Both the position numbers and the translations under genes were made by a program. A stretch of 64,000 bases of DNA. It comes from Cervus elaphus (taxonomy: Eukaryota; Chordata; Mammalia; Artiodactyla; Cervidae). Of the stretch, positions 49,501-52,782 are shown one piece after another (the stretch's first letter is position 1; every line of letters begins with the position of its first letter). The stretch spans positions 21,531,797-21,595,796 of the forward strand of contig NC_057816.1 of the NCBI RefSeq assembly GCF_910594005.1. Direction: 5' to 3'. Under the pieces are notes generated by a model that did no database searches, was not told the origin of the DNA, and saw only the letters and a program-made list of their open reading frames with translations.

Positions 49501-51255
49501 TTATATTCTTTCATATTAGTCAGCCTATTTTAGGCATTTCCTGCCAGTTGAGGCCTCAGCTTCTTTTGGGGGGTCAAGTGAAGGGAGTGTTCATTCCAGC
49601 TCCCACACAAACGGCTGCCTCACCTCCTGGCCCCATGCCTGCTGCGGGGGTAGCTTCTAAAGACCTGATTCACAATTGTGGTTTTGAGATTCTGATCAGA
49701 TGAACAGCAGGGCAGGGGCAAGTCTGCCTGCACTAACTACCCAACCAAATGGAGAACGTGCACGGGGACTGCTGTCCCAGGGTACCTGAGAGATAGGGGA
49801 CTGTGTCACCGGGAAGGATGTCAGCTCAGTCACAGCCAGGAGTAGAGCAGAGGTGCGTCTGGGGCTCCCAGAAACCTGCACCAATGCTCCTGACCTTGAC
49901 CATGTGCGTATCCTGTGTCCTGTATCATAATGCACCATAACACTTCATAGATTTCCAGGCCAAGGAGGGGGGCCTCTCCTGGTAGCTCTCCTGGACTCCA
50001 TAAAGTATCATATTCAACTCCTGAGAGAAGCAGAGGGGTGGGTCATTCACAACACAGAATAATACCCAAGTCATTTAAGTCTGCTCTGCAGATGCACTCT
50101 GTGTGTGTGTGTGTGTGTTTCTTCCTTCCTTCCTGGCGTCACATTGGCTTTTCTAAATCTGTTTCCCTTTAGGGAGTAGGTACTAACTAAATTCTGGATG
50201 GAGGTCAGCACTATAATCAATCAACTTATGGAAGACATATTTTCAGTTTCCAAATTCACTGTGCACGATCTGGATAATCCACCCACAGCAAAATCAAGAA
50301 TCGTGGTTAATAATCCCAGGATAACTGTTGTCATGATGAACAAACAGAGCGGTCTCTCCACAGCTCTTTTCTCAGCAGGATTCCCAGGGCTAGATGAAGA
50401 GTTAGAGTATCATCTAATCTAGTGGCTCCCAAGCTTTATTGAAGTTGTCTGGGAACCCTTTAAAAATGTACATGTGTAAGTCCCACTAAACTTATTGAAT
50501 CCTGGTTTCCAGGTGGAGGGGCCCAGGAGCATGTACTTTTTAAAGCTGTAGTGATGATCTGGATGACAAGCTAGGCTTGGGAGCCTGATCTATTGTATCC
50601 TAAATGGGCAGGACATCTGCTGGCCTTCTCAGTAGAGAAGCTGGTCTTCTCATCTGTTGCTTCCAGTCTTCCTATCCACTGACGTGCTTGAATATGCATG
50701 TCACCCTCCTCCTTCACAATGTAGCACATGGCCATCAGCTCCTCTCTTTCTGGCAGCCCAAGACGGATTTCCCAACAGGCCAGGATTCCAGCCCTCAGAA
50801 CATTCTGGATGCCACGGCCCTCCCCTTCTCTCGTCTGCACTGCAAGAGGGTGGGAGGTGACGCTGGTGCTGCGGGGGAGGAGGAAGGGAGAGCTTTGGCA
50901 GCATCACCAGCGTGTGCAACTCTTGGTTAAAGGTTCTCAGCTGCTGGAACACCAAGGCCTGCCCACAGGGGGGAAGCACATTTCTTTGCTGAATGAATGA
51001 ATGAAAGGATTGCTTTTGGGGCATTTGGAGGGGATCAGAGGGCAGGACGACCCTAGCCAGGGTTGGGGTTGGAGGGTCTTTACCAGATTGTCCAGTTCCG
51101 GGTCATCGCTGAAGAAGGGCTTGTGTTCCTGCTCCTGCTGGTGGACAAAGTTCTCGATGTCCACGTCGAAGCTGGCGGATGTGATGCACTCAGAGCCCTG
51201 GGTGGCCTGTTCACATTTCTCAAACAGCAGCGTCAGGAGCGGGAAAAGAGGATGC
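1848..51255 (-). CDS. PKNOX2: PKNOX2 (PREP2) TALE homeobox coding region, 8 exons, N-terminus outside window
   Basis: This is the joined coding region of a TALE homeodomain transcription factor, a nuclear DNA-binding partner of PBX proteins. Exons in transcript order are 51255-51084, 37018-36830, 23562-23433, 22985-22888, 22054-21935, 4269-4193, 3276-3098 and 2074-1848. All junctions are AG/GT and their phases join into one open frame of about 396 codons. The protein shows HR1 (HPLFPLLTLLFEKCEQAT), HR2 (VKAIQVLRIHLLELEKVNEL), a homeodomain with the TALE loop Pro-Tyr-Pro and recognition helix WFINARRR, then a Glu-rich tail ending HSDSLE. PKNOX1 is excluded by the PKNOX2-type linker NPDPAPKAKKIKSQHRP and the long acidic tail. 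As I remember it, the family protein is about 472 residues, so about 76 N-terminal residues are missing. They were not found up to 64000. Confidence 0.97.
2075..3097 (-). other. PKNOX2: PKNOX2 last intron (1,023 nt)
   Basis: It has GTAAGG and TCTCCCGTAG ends. It holds an old MIR-like relic at about 2280-2400. Otherwise I see unique sequence with no supported gene. Confidence 0.85.
2280..2400 (+). mobile_element. MIR SINE fragment
   Basis: It has a diverged MIR-type order: low-copy CCCCAC, gaggagaaaat, then a segment like the MIR core. It is ancient and interrupted. Confidence 0.45.
3098..3276 (-). CDS. PKNOX2: PKNOX2 exon encoding homeodomain helix 3 and basic C-flank
   Basis: This 179-nt exon (phase 2 in, phase 1 out) completes the Trp codon and encodes FINARRRILQPMLDASN, then a Lys-rich segment APKAKKIKSQHRPTQRFWPN and a Gln/Gly stretch ending GTNPD. 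Helix 3 reads the major groove, with Ile and Asn of FIN among the key base contacts. The acceptor is CCGGGGCAG before 3276, preceded by a weak pyrimidine tract and a large alternating TG/CA block. The donor is GATG/GTAAGG at 3098/3097. The RFWPNSIAAGV motif is shared by PKNOX1 and PKNOX2. Confidence 0.97.
3277..4192 (-). other. PKNOX2: PKNOX2 intron (916 nt) with TG/CA block
   Basis: It runs from GTGAGT at 4192 to GGGGCAG at 3277. The part nearest the acceptor (about 3325-3615) is an alternating purine-pyrimidine repeat. The rest is unique sequence without a supported gene. Confidence 0.85.
3325..3615. repeat. Alternating TG/CA-rich low-complexity block
   Basis: About 290 bp are built from TGTG, CACA, GTGCAC, CATGTG and GCATGC words. 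It is almost wholly alternating purine-pyrimidine, so it has Z-DNA potential. It lies about 50 bp upstream of the helix-3 exon acceptor on the transcribed strand. Confidence 0.9.
4193..4269 (-). CDS. PKNOX2: PKNOX2 exon encoding TALE loop and helix 2 of the homeodomain
   Basis: This 77-nt exon (phase 0 in, phase 2 out) encodes HPYPTEDEKRQIAAQTNLTL and then LQVNN, with TG of the recognition-helix Trp codon. The Pro-Tyr-Pro at its start is the three-residue insertion that defines TALE homeodomains. It forms the hydrophobic contact used in cooperative binding with partner homeodomains. The acceptor is CTCATTTCAG before 4269. The donor is AACTG/GTGAGT at 4193/4192. The intron-exon boundary falls exactly ahead of the TALE loop. 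Confidence 0.97.
4660..4900 (+). mobile_element. MIR SINE relic
   Basis: It shows the tail-like order: 'ttactgaatatctgctctgtgc', a degraded middle, then 'actttacagatgaggaaactga'. The latter is the classic MIR/MIR3 segment. Confidence 0.6.
6768..7076 (+). mobile_element. CHR-1 SINE (tRNA-Glu-derived, cetartiodactyl)
   Basis: It starts GGGACTTCCCTGGTGGTGCA and has a B-box-like GGTTCGATCTC. It continues through the CHR-1 body with repeated 'gcccgtgc' and 'caacaagagaagcc' modules, and ends in an A-rich tail. It is close to full length. Confidence 0.9.
7940..8270 (+). mobile_element. MIR SINE split by a Bov-tA
   Basis: The left part has 'ggttaagagcatggcctctg' and the right part has 'ctaccacttaaccagac', 'ggaccttggcaa' and 'tcctcagtttctgggc' in MIR order. 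The Bov-tA at 7978-8093 interrupts it. Confidence 0.75.
7978..8093 (+). mobile_element. Bov-tA SINE, 5'-truncated, inside a MIR
   Basis: It contains the Bov-tA 3' body (cactccagtattcttgccc, catggacagaggagcc, catggggtcacaaag). It is flanked by tgcagagg at 7969-7976 and 8101-8108, a likely target-site duplication. Confidence 0.88.
9126..9338 (+). mobile_element. Bov-tA SINE
   Basis: It is near full length: cttcccaggtggctcagtgg at the head, the GGTTTGATCC B-box-like segment, then the common Bov-tA body ending gactgaacacac. Confidence 0.92.
9632..9775 (+). mobile_element. Bov-tA SINE, 5'-truncated (first of a head-to-tail pair)
   Basis: It has the Bov-tA body from gcaatggaaacccactccag to gacttcacttccac plus a CTTTC tail. 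A second copy abuts it directly. Confidence 0.9.
9776..9900 (+). mobile_element. Bov-tA SINE, 5'-truncated (second of a head-to-tail pair)
   Basis: It starts gagaaggaaatggcaaacca and ends gactgaagcaacttagcagc. It differs from its neighbour at several sites, so it is a dimeric arrangement rather than an assembly duplicate. Confidence 0.9.
10036..10236 (-). mobile_element. Bov-tA SINE
   Basis: It is the complement of the Bov-tA consensus, with gtccgactctgtgc at the low end and gagccacctgggaagccc at the high end. It is near full length. Confidence 0.92.
10844..11010 (+). mobile_element. CHR-2 SINE with a 20-bp internal tandem duplication
   Basis: It begins agggacttccctggagg and has ggttggatcccgggtcaggg. 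The unit gatcccgcgtcagggaacta is then repeated, and the element ends A-rich after ccacaactaag. Confidence 0.85.
11011..11445 (+). mobile_element. MIR SINE split by a Bov-tA
   Basis: It shows the MIR order: gctctagaatcagactgccc, tttgaaccctggtctc, tcctcttctgtaaagtgggg, ggtgcttagaagggtgcctgg. After the Bov-tA comes gagtgtttgttaagtaaa. Confidence 0.8.
11205..11412 (-). mobile_element. Bov-tA SINE
   Basis: Reverse-strand Bov-tA body with cctctgtccatgggatttcc and gagccacctgggaagcc. It is inserted in the MIR described at 11011-11445. Confidence 0.92.
11710..11795 (-). mobile_element. CHR-2 SINE fragment
   Basis: A T-rich tail (tttattttatttttattttt) is followed by catgtggcatgtgagatctt and agttccccgaccaggga. 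This is the complement of a CHR-2 3' half. Confidence 0.8.
11925..12118 (+). mobile_element. MIR SINE relic
   Basis: 'cattattcccattttataca' and 'gagaaaactcagcccagagg' match the distal MIR/MIRb segment read on this strand. Confidence 0.65.
12122..12396 (-). mobile_element. CHR-1 SINE
   Basis: A T-rich start is followed by gctttctctagttgcc, cattgcagtggcttctcttg and ggaccaccagggacgtcc. This is the complement of a nearly full CHR-1. Confidence 0.88.
12480..12625 (+). mobile_element. MIR SINE relic
   Basis: It has 'attgacccactcaaggtcat' and 'agtaagtaaaaatggagc', then 'gggctcaatctcaggtctgt'. This is the conserved MIR order. Confidence 0.7.
13965..14330 (+). mobile_element. MIR SINE split by a Bov-tA
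   Basis: 'cctcacaacagtactacgag', 'ccattttacagcagaggaaa' and 'ctgaggcttgatgaggtcaa' are MIR-type. The tail resumes after the SINE with 'taaatccagatcttgtctcc'. Confidence 0.75.
14083..14301 (-). mobile_element. Bov-tA SINE with rearranged 5' end
   Basis: Standard reverse Bov-tA body. The terminal 'accactgagccacgtgg' is followed by a second 'attctttaccactgagg', so the head segment is partly duplicated or rearranged. Confidence 0.88.
14715..15162 (+). mobile_element. L1 LINE 3' end
   Basis: It has the L1 ORF2-end and 3' UTR pattern: 'gtgatgaatggataaacaaa', 'gaatgatattcatac'-type text, 'ctaagtgaaagaagccaatc' and 'ttatggtaattacatttcaa'. It is a mammalian-wide type, diverged and 5'-truncated. Confidence 0.85.
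15479..15700 (+). mobile_element. Bov-tA SINE
   Basis: It is near full length: ctgccctggtggctcagatg, gggttcgatccctgggtcag, then the Bov-tA body with a small duplication ('aggctcctccagtccatgg'). Confidence 0.92.
17172..17850 (+). mobile_element. Composite insertion: Bov-tA (reverse) joined to an L1 3' end (forward)
   Basis: A reverse Bov-tA at 17184-17396 abuts an L1 3' end at 17397-17850 ('ggaatactacttagccataa', 'gtatggcacagggaactata', 'gttgtacagcagaaattaac'). The whole unit is bracketed by aaaatgtatct at 17161-17171 and 17851-17861, consistent with one target-site duplication. Confidence 0.75.
18590..18775 (+). mobile_element. MIR SINE relic
   Basis: It shows MIR order: 'cattgtgtgtcaggcatgg'-like, 'acttcatttaatcttcacaa', then 'gcacagctagtggaagggcc' and 'gtctggcttcaaagcctgtc'. 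Confidence 0.7.
20363..20605 (-). mobile_element. BovB LINE (RTE) 3' end
   Basis: It opens with the complement of the BovB tail, (cagtt)n then cactcggtcgtgtctgactc. It continues through 'ccctgtccatcaccaactcc' and 'cagcatcagggtcttttcaa'. Confidence 0.92.
21083..21142 (-). mobile_element. CHR-type SINE head fragment
   Basis: 'ccccctgcagtggaagctca', then 'agtcttaactgctgggccac' and 'tggggaagccc', is the complement of a CHR-2-type 5' end. Confidence 0.7.
21150..21297 (-). mobile_element. CHR-2 SINE
   Basis: A T-rich tail is followed by 'ggctgcgtcccatggtctgt', 'tagttccccgaccaaagact' and 'accactgggccatcagagaa'. Confidence 0.82.
21920..21934 (-). promoter_or_regulatory. PKNOX2: GU-repeat 5' splice site of the helix-1 exon
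   Basis: The donor reads GTGAGTGTGTGTGTGTTG on the transcript, so the U1-binding site continues directly as a GU repeat. UG/GU repeats near splice sites bind factors such as TDP-43 and CELF proteins (established). Action on this exon is inference. Confidence 0.6.
21935..22054 (-). CDS. PKNOX2: PKNOX2 exon encoding the start of the homeodomain (N-terminal arm and helix 1)
   Basis: This 120-nt exon encodes exactly 40 residues (about 273-312) in phase 0-0. It begins VNLDLTSLLDNED, passes a basic arm (KKSKNKRG), and enters homeodomain helix 1 (HATNIMRSWLFQHLM). The Lys/Arg cluster is a plausible nuclear localisation and minor-groove-contact segment. The acceptor is CCCTGAAG before 22054. The donor is ATG/GTGAGT at 21935/21934, followed directly by a GU repeat. 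A 17.7 kb intron separates it from the rest of the homeodomain. Skipping it would keep the frame but remove helix 1. Confidence 0.97.
22215..22302 (+). repeat. Polypurine tract (G/A-rich)
   Basis: This is a nearly pure purine stretch of GGAGAA, GAGGA and GGGGA words. The transcript therefore carries a long polypyrimidine tract about 160-250 nt upstream of the helix-1 exon acceptor. It also has triplex (H-DNA) potential. Confidence 0.85.
22869..22887 (-). promoter_or_regulatory. PKNOX2: GU-repeat 5' splice site of linker exon 2
   Basis: The donor reads GTGAGTGTGTGTGTGTGTG on the transcript. It is the same arrangement as at the neighbouring exon, 950 bp downstream. Confidence 0.6.
22888..22985 (-). 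CDS. PKNOX2: PKNOX2 exon, linker part 2
   Basis: This 98-nt exon (phase 1 in, phase 0 out) encodes residues about 240-272, GALYQPVTMVTSQGQVV through IQIQNTQ. It belongs to the Gln/Val/Thr-rich linker before the homeodomain, and I know no catalytic or DNA-contact role for it. The acceptor is GTCTCCTCAG before 22985. The donor is CAG/GTGAGT at 22888/22887 and continues directly into a GU repeat. The codons for PVTMVT contain a perfect 16-nt palindrome at 22951-22966 that matches an RFX X-box. Confidence 0.95.
22951..22966. promoter_or_regulatory. Perfect X-box palindrome inside coding sequence
   Basis: GGTTACCATGGTAACC is a 16-nt perfect inverted repeat. It contains GTTACCATGGTAAC, which fits the RFX X-box consensus GTTRCCATGGYAAC. 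It overlaps the codons for Val-Thr-Met-Val-Thr. Binding in cells is not shown. Confidence 0.45.
22986..23432 (-). other. PKNOX2: PKNOX2 intron (447 nt)
   Basis: A short intron between two linker exons. It has a weak donor (GTCTGT) and a good acceptor (GTCTCCTCAG). It is unique sequence; no repeat or gene is recognised. Confidence 0.88.
23433..23562 (-). CDS. PKNOX2: PKNOX2 exon, Gln/Ser/Asn-rich linker part 1
   Basis: This 130-nt exon (phase 0 in, phase 1 out) encodes about 43 residues (197-239), beginning DLLQNSPNSMSGV and ending NSQVVS. This is the low-complexity linker between the PBX-interaction region and the homeodomain. The acceptor is CTGCCAG before 23562. The donor is TCAG/GTCTGT at 23433/23432. 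That donor is weak by consensus because it has C at +3 and lacks the usual GTRAGT. The next exon begins only 447 nt downstream and supplies the remaining two bases of the split Gly codon. Confidence 0.95.
23813..23985 (+). mobile_element. MER5A (hAT-Charlie nonautonomous DNA transposon)
   Basis: It begins with a CAGTGGT terminal repeat. It carries 'ttggcttcaccgtggaagct', 'aacttaattggtcaggggtg' and 'gaaagctccgggtgactcgg', then 'gccagggctgggaacc'. This is the MER5A order with its semi-palindromic ends. Confidence 0.75.
24801..25124 (+). mobile_element. BovB LINE 3' end with target-site duplication
   Basis: 'gatcaaaccagtcaatccta' through 'gctgaagctgaagctccaat', 'gaaaagaccctgatgctggg' and 'acaaagagtcagacgtgact'. 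Flanking tggttaagaaa occurs at 24790-24800 and 25125-25135. Confidence 0.9.
25800..25905 (+). mobile_element. MIR-like relic
   Basis: 'acaaacgaggaactgaggct', then 'aaaccacttgctcaaggtgc', resembles the distal MIR segment. It is short and diverged. Confidence 0.5.
26105..26222 (+). mobile_element. Bov-tA SINE, 5'-truncated
   Basis: The Bov-tA body runs from 'catggcaacccaccccagga' to 'gactgaag'-type text, here 'aactgaagcgacttagcacg'. Confidence 0.88.
26428..26591 (-). mobile_element. CHR-2 SINE
   Basis: 'acttatttattttttgactg' then 'gcatgtgggatctaattccc', 'tgaccagggatcaatcccag' and 'ctggatcaccaaggaagtc'. Confidence 0.87.
27218..27408 (-). mobile_element. BovB LINE 3' end, short and diverged
   Basis: 'gttcagtcgctcagtcatgt', 'ctctttgcgaccatatggag', then 'cccggagtctgctcagaatc' and 'ctcatcctctgctgtcccct'. 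Confidence 0.85.
27508..27638 (-). mobile_element. CHR-2 SINE
   Basis: A T/C-rich tail then 'ggcatgtgggatctagttcc', 'ctgaccagggattgaaccg' and 'gccgctggaccacgagggaa'. Confidence 0.87.
27750..27905 (+). mobile_element. MIR-like relic
   Basis: 'tttaacctcaccactaccta' near the start and 'ttaagtcacatagctctcaa' with 'acccaggtcttccagtccc' at the end follow MIR order. It is heavily diverged. Confidence 0.5.
30893..30902 (+). promoter_or_regulatory. Exact PBX-PREP/MEIS composite site
   Basis: TGATTGACAG is the established decamer bound cooperatively by PBX (TGATTG) with PREP or MEIS (TGACAG) proteins. It lies in unique sequence within the PKNOX2 intron, so an autoregulatory role is conceivable but unproven. 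Confidence 0.45.
30980..31205 (+). mobile_element. MIR SINE
   Basis: It shows MIR order: 'aactctgctgcttattaggc', 'cccgagtttcccttttcttg', 'tggttgtgaggagtaagtga', 'gagctcaataaacatgg'. Confidence 0.78.
31630..31853 (-). mobile_element. Bov-tA SINE
   Basis: 'agtgaaaatgaaagctttag' tail, then 'tgctcagtcgtgtccaactc', ending 'gagccaccaaggaaact'. Near full length. Confidence 0.92.
32472..32691 (-). mobile_element. Bov-tA SINE
   Basis: 'cgctcagtcgtgtccgactc' through 'gatttttccagg'-type body and 'ggggatcttcccaactcagg' to 'gaaccaccaatgaagccc'. Near full length. Confidence 0.92.
33236..33279. repeat. (AC)n microsatellite
   Basis: About 22 uninterrupted AC units, a likely length-polymorphic marker. Confidence 0.97.
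33676..33872 (+). mobile_element. L1 LINE 3' end, short
   Basis: 'tgtatagcacagggaactct', 'tacatgtatatctatggctg' and 'ctaatcaactatactccaat' are the ruminant L1 3' UTR end. Confidence 0.85.
34010..34175 (+). mobile_element. MIR/L2-like relic
   Basis: 'ttggttaactaccacgcacc', 'agactctgtgtggt', then 'ggaaaacaaggcttacacag' and 'tgcaaagtcacgtg' have MIR-type spacing. Diverged. Confidence 0.4.
34507..34542. repeat. (TG)n microsatellite
   Basis: About 18 uninterrupted TG units, in unique intron sequence. Confidence 0.97.
35160..35700. promoter_or_regulatory. Candidate conserved noncoding island with TAAT sites and an X-box
   Basis: AT-rich, repeat-free and without an open frame. It contains several TAAT/ATTA homeodomain cores (tctaattagatc, actaataaattac, gcaattattgtcc, gctaattttgat) and GTCGCCATGGTAAC at 35448-35461, an RFX-type X-box. 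This style is typical of developmental enhancers. Conservation is inferred, not measured. Confidence 0.4.
36830..37018 (-). CDS. PKNOX2: PKNOX2 exon encoding HR2 (second PBX-binding helix region)
   Basis: This 189-nt exon encodes exactly 63 residues (about 134-196) in phase 0-0. It carries HR2, with a long amphipathic helix (VKAIQVLRIHLLELEKVNEL, then CKDFCNRYITCLK), followed by a Pro/Ser/Asn-rich segment ending INLHSQ. In this family HR1 and HR2 together bind PBX, which promotes nuclear retention and cooperative DNA binding. The acceptor is CTCTCCGCAG ahead of ATGGTGAAGG. The donor is CACAG/GTAACA at 36830/36829. The first codon is ATG, but it follows a proper acceptor and continues the frame from the HR1 exon, so it is not a translation start. 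The exon is frame-neutral if skipped. Confidence 0.97.
37207..37501 (-). mobile_element. CHR-1 SINE
   Basis: A T/A-rich tail then 'gctttctctagttccggtga', 'cattgcagtggcttctcttg', 'ttgccccgaggcatgtggaa' and 'ggaccaccaaggaagccc'. Full length. Confidence 0.9.
38507..38712 (+). mobile_element. Bov-tA SINE
   Basis: It starts gggacttccctgtgactcag, has 'gggttcaatccctgggtcag', and ends 'gacacgactgagtgactaac'. Full length. Confidence 0.93.
38929..39012 (-). mobile_element. BovB LINE extreme 3' end
   Basis: Four cagtt units then 'cactcagtcgtgtctgactc' and 'gaatcgcagcacgccaggcc', truncated after about 80 bp. It is immediately followed by L1 sequence. Confidence 0.88.
39521..39728 (+). mobile_element. 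Bov-tA SINE nested in L1
   Basis: 'gggtcttctctggcggctca' head, 'aggttctattcctgagtcgg', and end 'gactgaagtgacttagcaac'. L1 sequence resumes at 'catcatcagggaaatgcaac', with a short imperfect duplication (atcagRgaa) at the junctions. Confidence 0.92.
40415..40428. repeat. Short (AC)n
   Basis: About seven AC units inside the L1 3' UTR relic. Confidence 0.7.
40887..41287 (-). mobile_element. BovB LINE 3' end
   Basis: 'cagttcagttcagttgctca' through 'ccctgtccatcaccaactcg', 'gcatcagggtcttttctaat' and 'ggactggttggatctccttg'. It is in inverted orientation to the BovB copy that starts about 95 bp further on. Confidence 0.93.
41382..43134 (+). mobile_element. BovB LINE, 5'-truncated, reverse-transcriptase pseudogene
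   Basis: About 1.75 kb of the RTE-type BovB ORF2. RT block A is seen as FIDYVKAFNCVDH (about 42050-42090). Block B is seen as KGVCQGCILTPCLFSLYAEY, ended by TGA at 42294-42296. The catalytic YxDD box is present as Tyr-Thr-Asp-Asp at 42363-42374. The usual C-terminal basic region (KTLMLGKIESRRRRG) and the ACTGAGCGACTGAAC end follow. Several stops and frame breaks make it non-functional. Confidence 0.93.
43213..43355 (+). mobile_element. Short young L1 3' end with 15-bp target-site duplication
   Basis: 'ggtggagagggagatgggag', then 'aatctatggctgattcatat' and 'attagcctccaactaataaa', are the ruminant L1 3' end with a poly(A). Both sides carry AAAAATACTTATGTA (43198-43212 and 43356-43370). The element is only about 143 bp, severely 5'-truncated. 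Confidence 0.92.
43371..43530 (-). mobile_element. CHR-2 SINE with 39-bp tandem duplication
   Basis: 'ttgcaccatgtgggatctgg', 'ttccccgaccagggatcaaa', then the head end of the SINE repeated: units 43446-43484 and 43485-43523 are identical over 39 bp. It ends 'aggcccc'. The SINE tail lies left of the L1 insertion. Confidence 0.88.
43800..43828. repeat. (AC)n, interrupted
   Basis: ACACACAC with ATACAT interruptions. Confidence 0.75.
44195..44390 (+). mobile_element. MIR SINE
   Basis: 'gatttaccgtcagcccagat', 'ttgagtccaggactactgtt', 'gagtgacattgggctaattc', 'cttagcctcagtcttcctca' and 'aaagtgctttataaaccaca' are in MIR order. Confidence 0.8.
44390..44740. mobile_element. Possible L3/CR1-like LINE relic
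   Basis: 'tctaatatcctgttggcttt' and later text resemble the mammalian L3/CR1 3' region. The match is from memory over a short segment and the element is very old, so this may equally be unique AT-rich DNA. Confidence 0.25.
44866..45093 (-). mobile_element. Bov-tA SINE with internal insertion
   Basis: Reverse Bov-tA body. About 20 extra bases ('gctaaagtctgaacctgcat') interrupt the usual 'gggatcgaacc' B-box complement. Confidence 0.9.
45175..45335 (+). mobile_element. MIR SINE relic
   Basis: 'tttcacttcatctgtaacat', 'aatacttacactgaagagct' and 'gttgtgaacactgaatgaga' show the MIR 3' half. Confidence 0.7.
45440..45600 (+). mobile_element. MIR-type relic
   Basis: 'tatgtacatagcactttaca' and 'cattacctcatttgagtagc' then 'ggcaaggttatcattctcct' fit a MIR3-type order. 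Weak. Confidence 0.45.
46395..46870 (+). mobile_element. MIR SINE split by a Bov-tA
   Basis: The left part is 'gagctgtgtgatcttgagct'. The right part is 'aaatagggatagtaataatc', 'gattaaataagataatacag' and 'cacctggcacccagtaagta'. It is interrupted at 46517-46715. Confidence 0.78.
46517..46715 (-). mobile_element. Bov-tA SINE
   Basis: 'gtcctgcccaactctttgcg' through 'gtccatggaattctccaggc' and 'tctttaccgtctgagccacc'. Confidence 0.92.
47140..47420. promoter_or_regulatory. Candidate conserved noncoding island (AT-rich)
   Basis: Repeat-free AT-rich block with octamer/POU-like words (ccatgcatg, ttgcataat), Hox/CDX-like ttttataaaac and a long near-unique text, flanked by GC-rich DNA. There is no open frame of note. 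Enhancer-like by style only. Confidence 0.35.
47995..48010. promoter_or_regulatory. Perfect X-box-like palindrome
   Basis: GGTTCCCATGGGAACC is a 16-nt perfect inverted repeat. Its core GTTCCCATGGGAAC fits the RFX palindromic scheme GTTNCCATGGNAAC. Confidence 0.35.
48240..48560. promoter_or_regulatory. Candidate conserved noncoding island with PBX half-site
   Basis: Repeat-free and complex in composition. It contains CAGCTGATTGAGCTGATAAT (from about 48438), with a TGATTGA PBX-type half-site and a GATA core, and a following ctaatttctaattatg with two homeodomain cores. It reads open for about 120 codons on the plus strand but lacks splice sites or family similarity, so I do not call it coding. 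Confidence 0.4.
49295..49380. mobile_element. Mariner-type MITE hairpin
   Basis: The 5' arm is cttgggttggctaaaaagtt and the 3' arm is gaactttctggccaactcag, which are near-complementary over about 35 nt each, with a short loop. TA flanks both ends (49293-49294, 49381-49382), as expected for a Tc1/mariner insertion. Confidence 0.85.
50100..50118. repeat. (TG)n microsatellite
   Basis: About nine TG units. Confidence 0.85.
50421..50586 (+). mobile_element. MER5A DNA transposon relic
   Basis: 'agtggctcccaagctttatt', 'aacttattgaatcctggttt', 'ggaggggcccaggagcatgt', 'actttttaaagctgtagtga' follow the MER5A order. Confidence 0.75.
51084..51255 (-). CDS. PKNOX2: PKNOX2 exon encoding HR1 (MEIS/PKNOX N-terminal domain)
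   Basis: This 172-nt exon begins with one base that completes an Arg codon, then encodes 57 residues, about 77-133 of the protein. It carries HR1, the first half of the bipartite PBX-binding region (HPLFPLLTLLFEKCEQAT), followed by an acidic segment with DDPELDNL. The 3' splice site is CCCCACAG before 51255. The 5' splice site is CTG/GTAAAG at 51084/51083. The frame enters in phase 2 (one base borrowed) and leaves in phase 0, matching the next exon at 37018. The N-terminal coding exons are not between here and 64000, so the upstream intron exceeds 12.7 kb. Confidence 0.96.
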
Positions 51256-51984
51256 CTGTGGGGACAGCAAGAGCTCACACATGCGCACTCAGAGACCTGC
51301 TGCCATCAGGGCTCAGAAGCCTTCAGAGGCCCATCCCACCTTCCTGTCACCTCTTCTCCCAGGGTCCCACTACTGGAGGAAGGTCCTGGTCCCCACGGTC
51401 CGTCAGGACAGCAGCATTTCATACCCTGGCACGGAGGATCCAACCTCCTCATTCCTGGGGCCTCAGTGGCTTCTGTTCCTCCCCTACTGGGAACCTAACT
51501 GTTCTCTTTGTCTAGATAAATTGTGTGGATATTTGATGAGAGATGCTGGGTATAACCCTTCAGAGAGGTAGGTGTCCATTTCGGGCTCAAGGTCAACACT
51601 GGAAGGAAATATGGGAAGTGTGCAGAAAAGCCCTGGATGTAAACATTCATCACAGGTCACAGATCCACACTTGGCTACGTAGACTCAGCCAAGGGCAGTA
51701 CCTGTGTGTTAGCAAGTGTCGATGGGGGTTGGGGAGGTGGGGGGAGAGCGGGGAGGAAGGTGTGTGGACCTGGCTACTCATCACACATGGTGGGCAGATG
51801 TCCTCATCCATCCTGCCTCTGCTGGCTGACTCAGTTTAGGTCAGACACCCCACTTACAGGTGACACCTCCCTACACACTTCCGTCAACACCCACTTAGCG
51901 CAACTGCAATTAAATAATAATACGCATCATTACTTGGCCACTGTTTTTCCCCAAGACTGTCCCTGTCTCAATGATCACTGTATC

Positions 51985-52357
51985 CTTAGGACCTTGCCCT
52001 GACGCTCACAGCAGACACTTAACACATATTTGGTGACTGACAATGAACTGATGAATGAAGACTATGTGAGCGTGAGCGTGTTTGGCGACACGGGTGGTTC
52101 TGTGATGGATGGATGTAAGCTGAAGTGCTGACCTGGCCGCTCTCCGGGTCTTGGCTTCCACATCACCAGCTCTGGGAAGCTGCCCTGACTGCCCCACCCC
52201 GAAACCTACACAGACCTGGCTTGTTTGCCTTGCCACCTGCCTTCCTCACTAGACTGTCAGCTCCATGAGGGCAGGAAGCAAGCCCATCGTATTCTTCACT
52301 CTCTGCTGAGTCTAGCAGTGGAACGTGATCCAAATAAACATTTGTTGAATACATATG
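51985..52357 (+). mobile_element. L2 LINE 3' end relics
   Basis: 'tgatgaatgaag' near 52050, then 'ctagactgtcagctccatga', 'gggcaggaagcaagcccatc' and 'aaataaacatttgttgaata' are the L2 3' end, in two pieces. Confidence 0.7.
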
Positions 52358-52782
52358 TATGTTATGTGTGAGATGTCATTTGCTTATGTAAGTGTATCTC
52401 AGTCTCATTTCTCTGCAGCCTGAGTGAACAGCTCTGTCTTCACACCCAGCACCTGTGCGTGTGCTTACATGGGTGTTGACACTGGGCTCTGGAGCCCTAT
52501 TCCCTTCACTGGGGTTCCCAAAAGCATATGCACATCCCTCTCTGGCTTGTCACTGAAGTCCCCTGGGGCCACGACATCTGGCTCCTTTCTTTTTGATGAA
52601 AATCTGTTTGCTAGGAGAGGAGAAAGCATGTGTCAGGCCTGGTCCCCAGGCTCCTGCCAACGGGGCTGCTGTAGCCAGCACTGCCCAGCAGAACTTCCTG
52701 CAAAGATGAAAAGGTTCTACAATCTCCACCAACTAACTGAGGCCAGAGGACACTTAAAACACGGCTGTTGTGATGATACGAA

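Larger units (their letters stand above)
37019..51083 (-). other. PKNOX2: PKNOX2 intron (14,065 nt)
   Basis: It runs from GTAAAG at 51083 to TCTCCGCAG at 37019. The 38.5-43.5 kb part is a pile-up of L1, BovB, Bov-tA and CHR elements. Between 47.1 and 51.0 kb only a mariner-type MITE and a MER5A relic are recognised, and two regulatory candidates lie there. Unique stretches 37502-38505, 43530-44190 and 45340-45990 show nothing supportable. Confidence 0.85.

Noticed and set aside
1848..51255. Assignment of the homeobox gene to PKNOX1 or a MEIS gene
   Set aside because: The linker after the homeodomain and the long acidic tail match PKNOX2. MEIS proteins lack the RFWPNSIAAGV segment.
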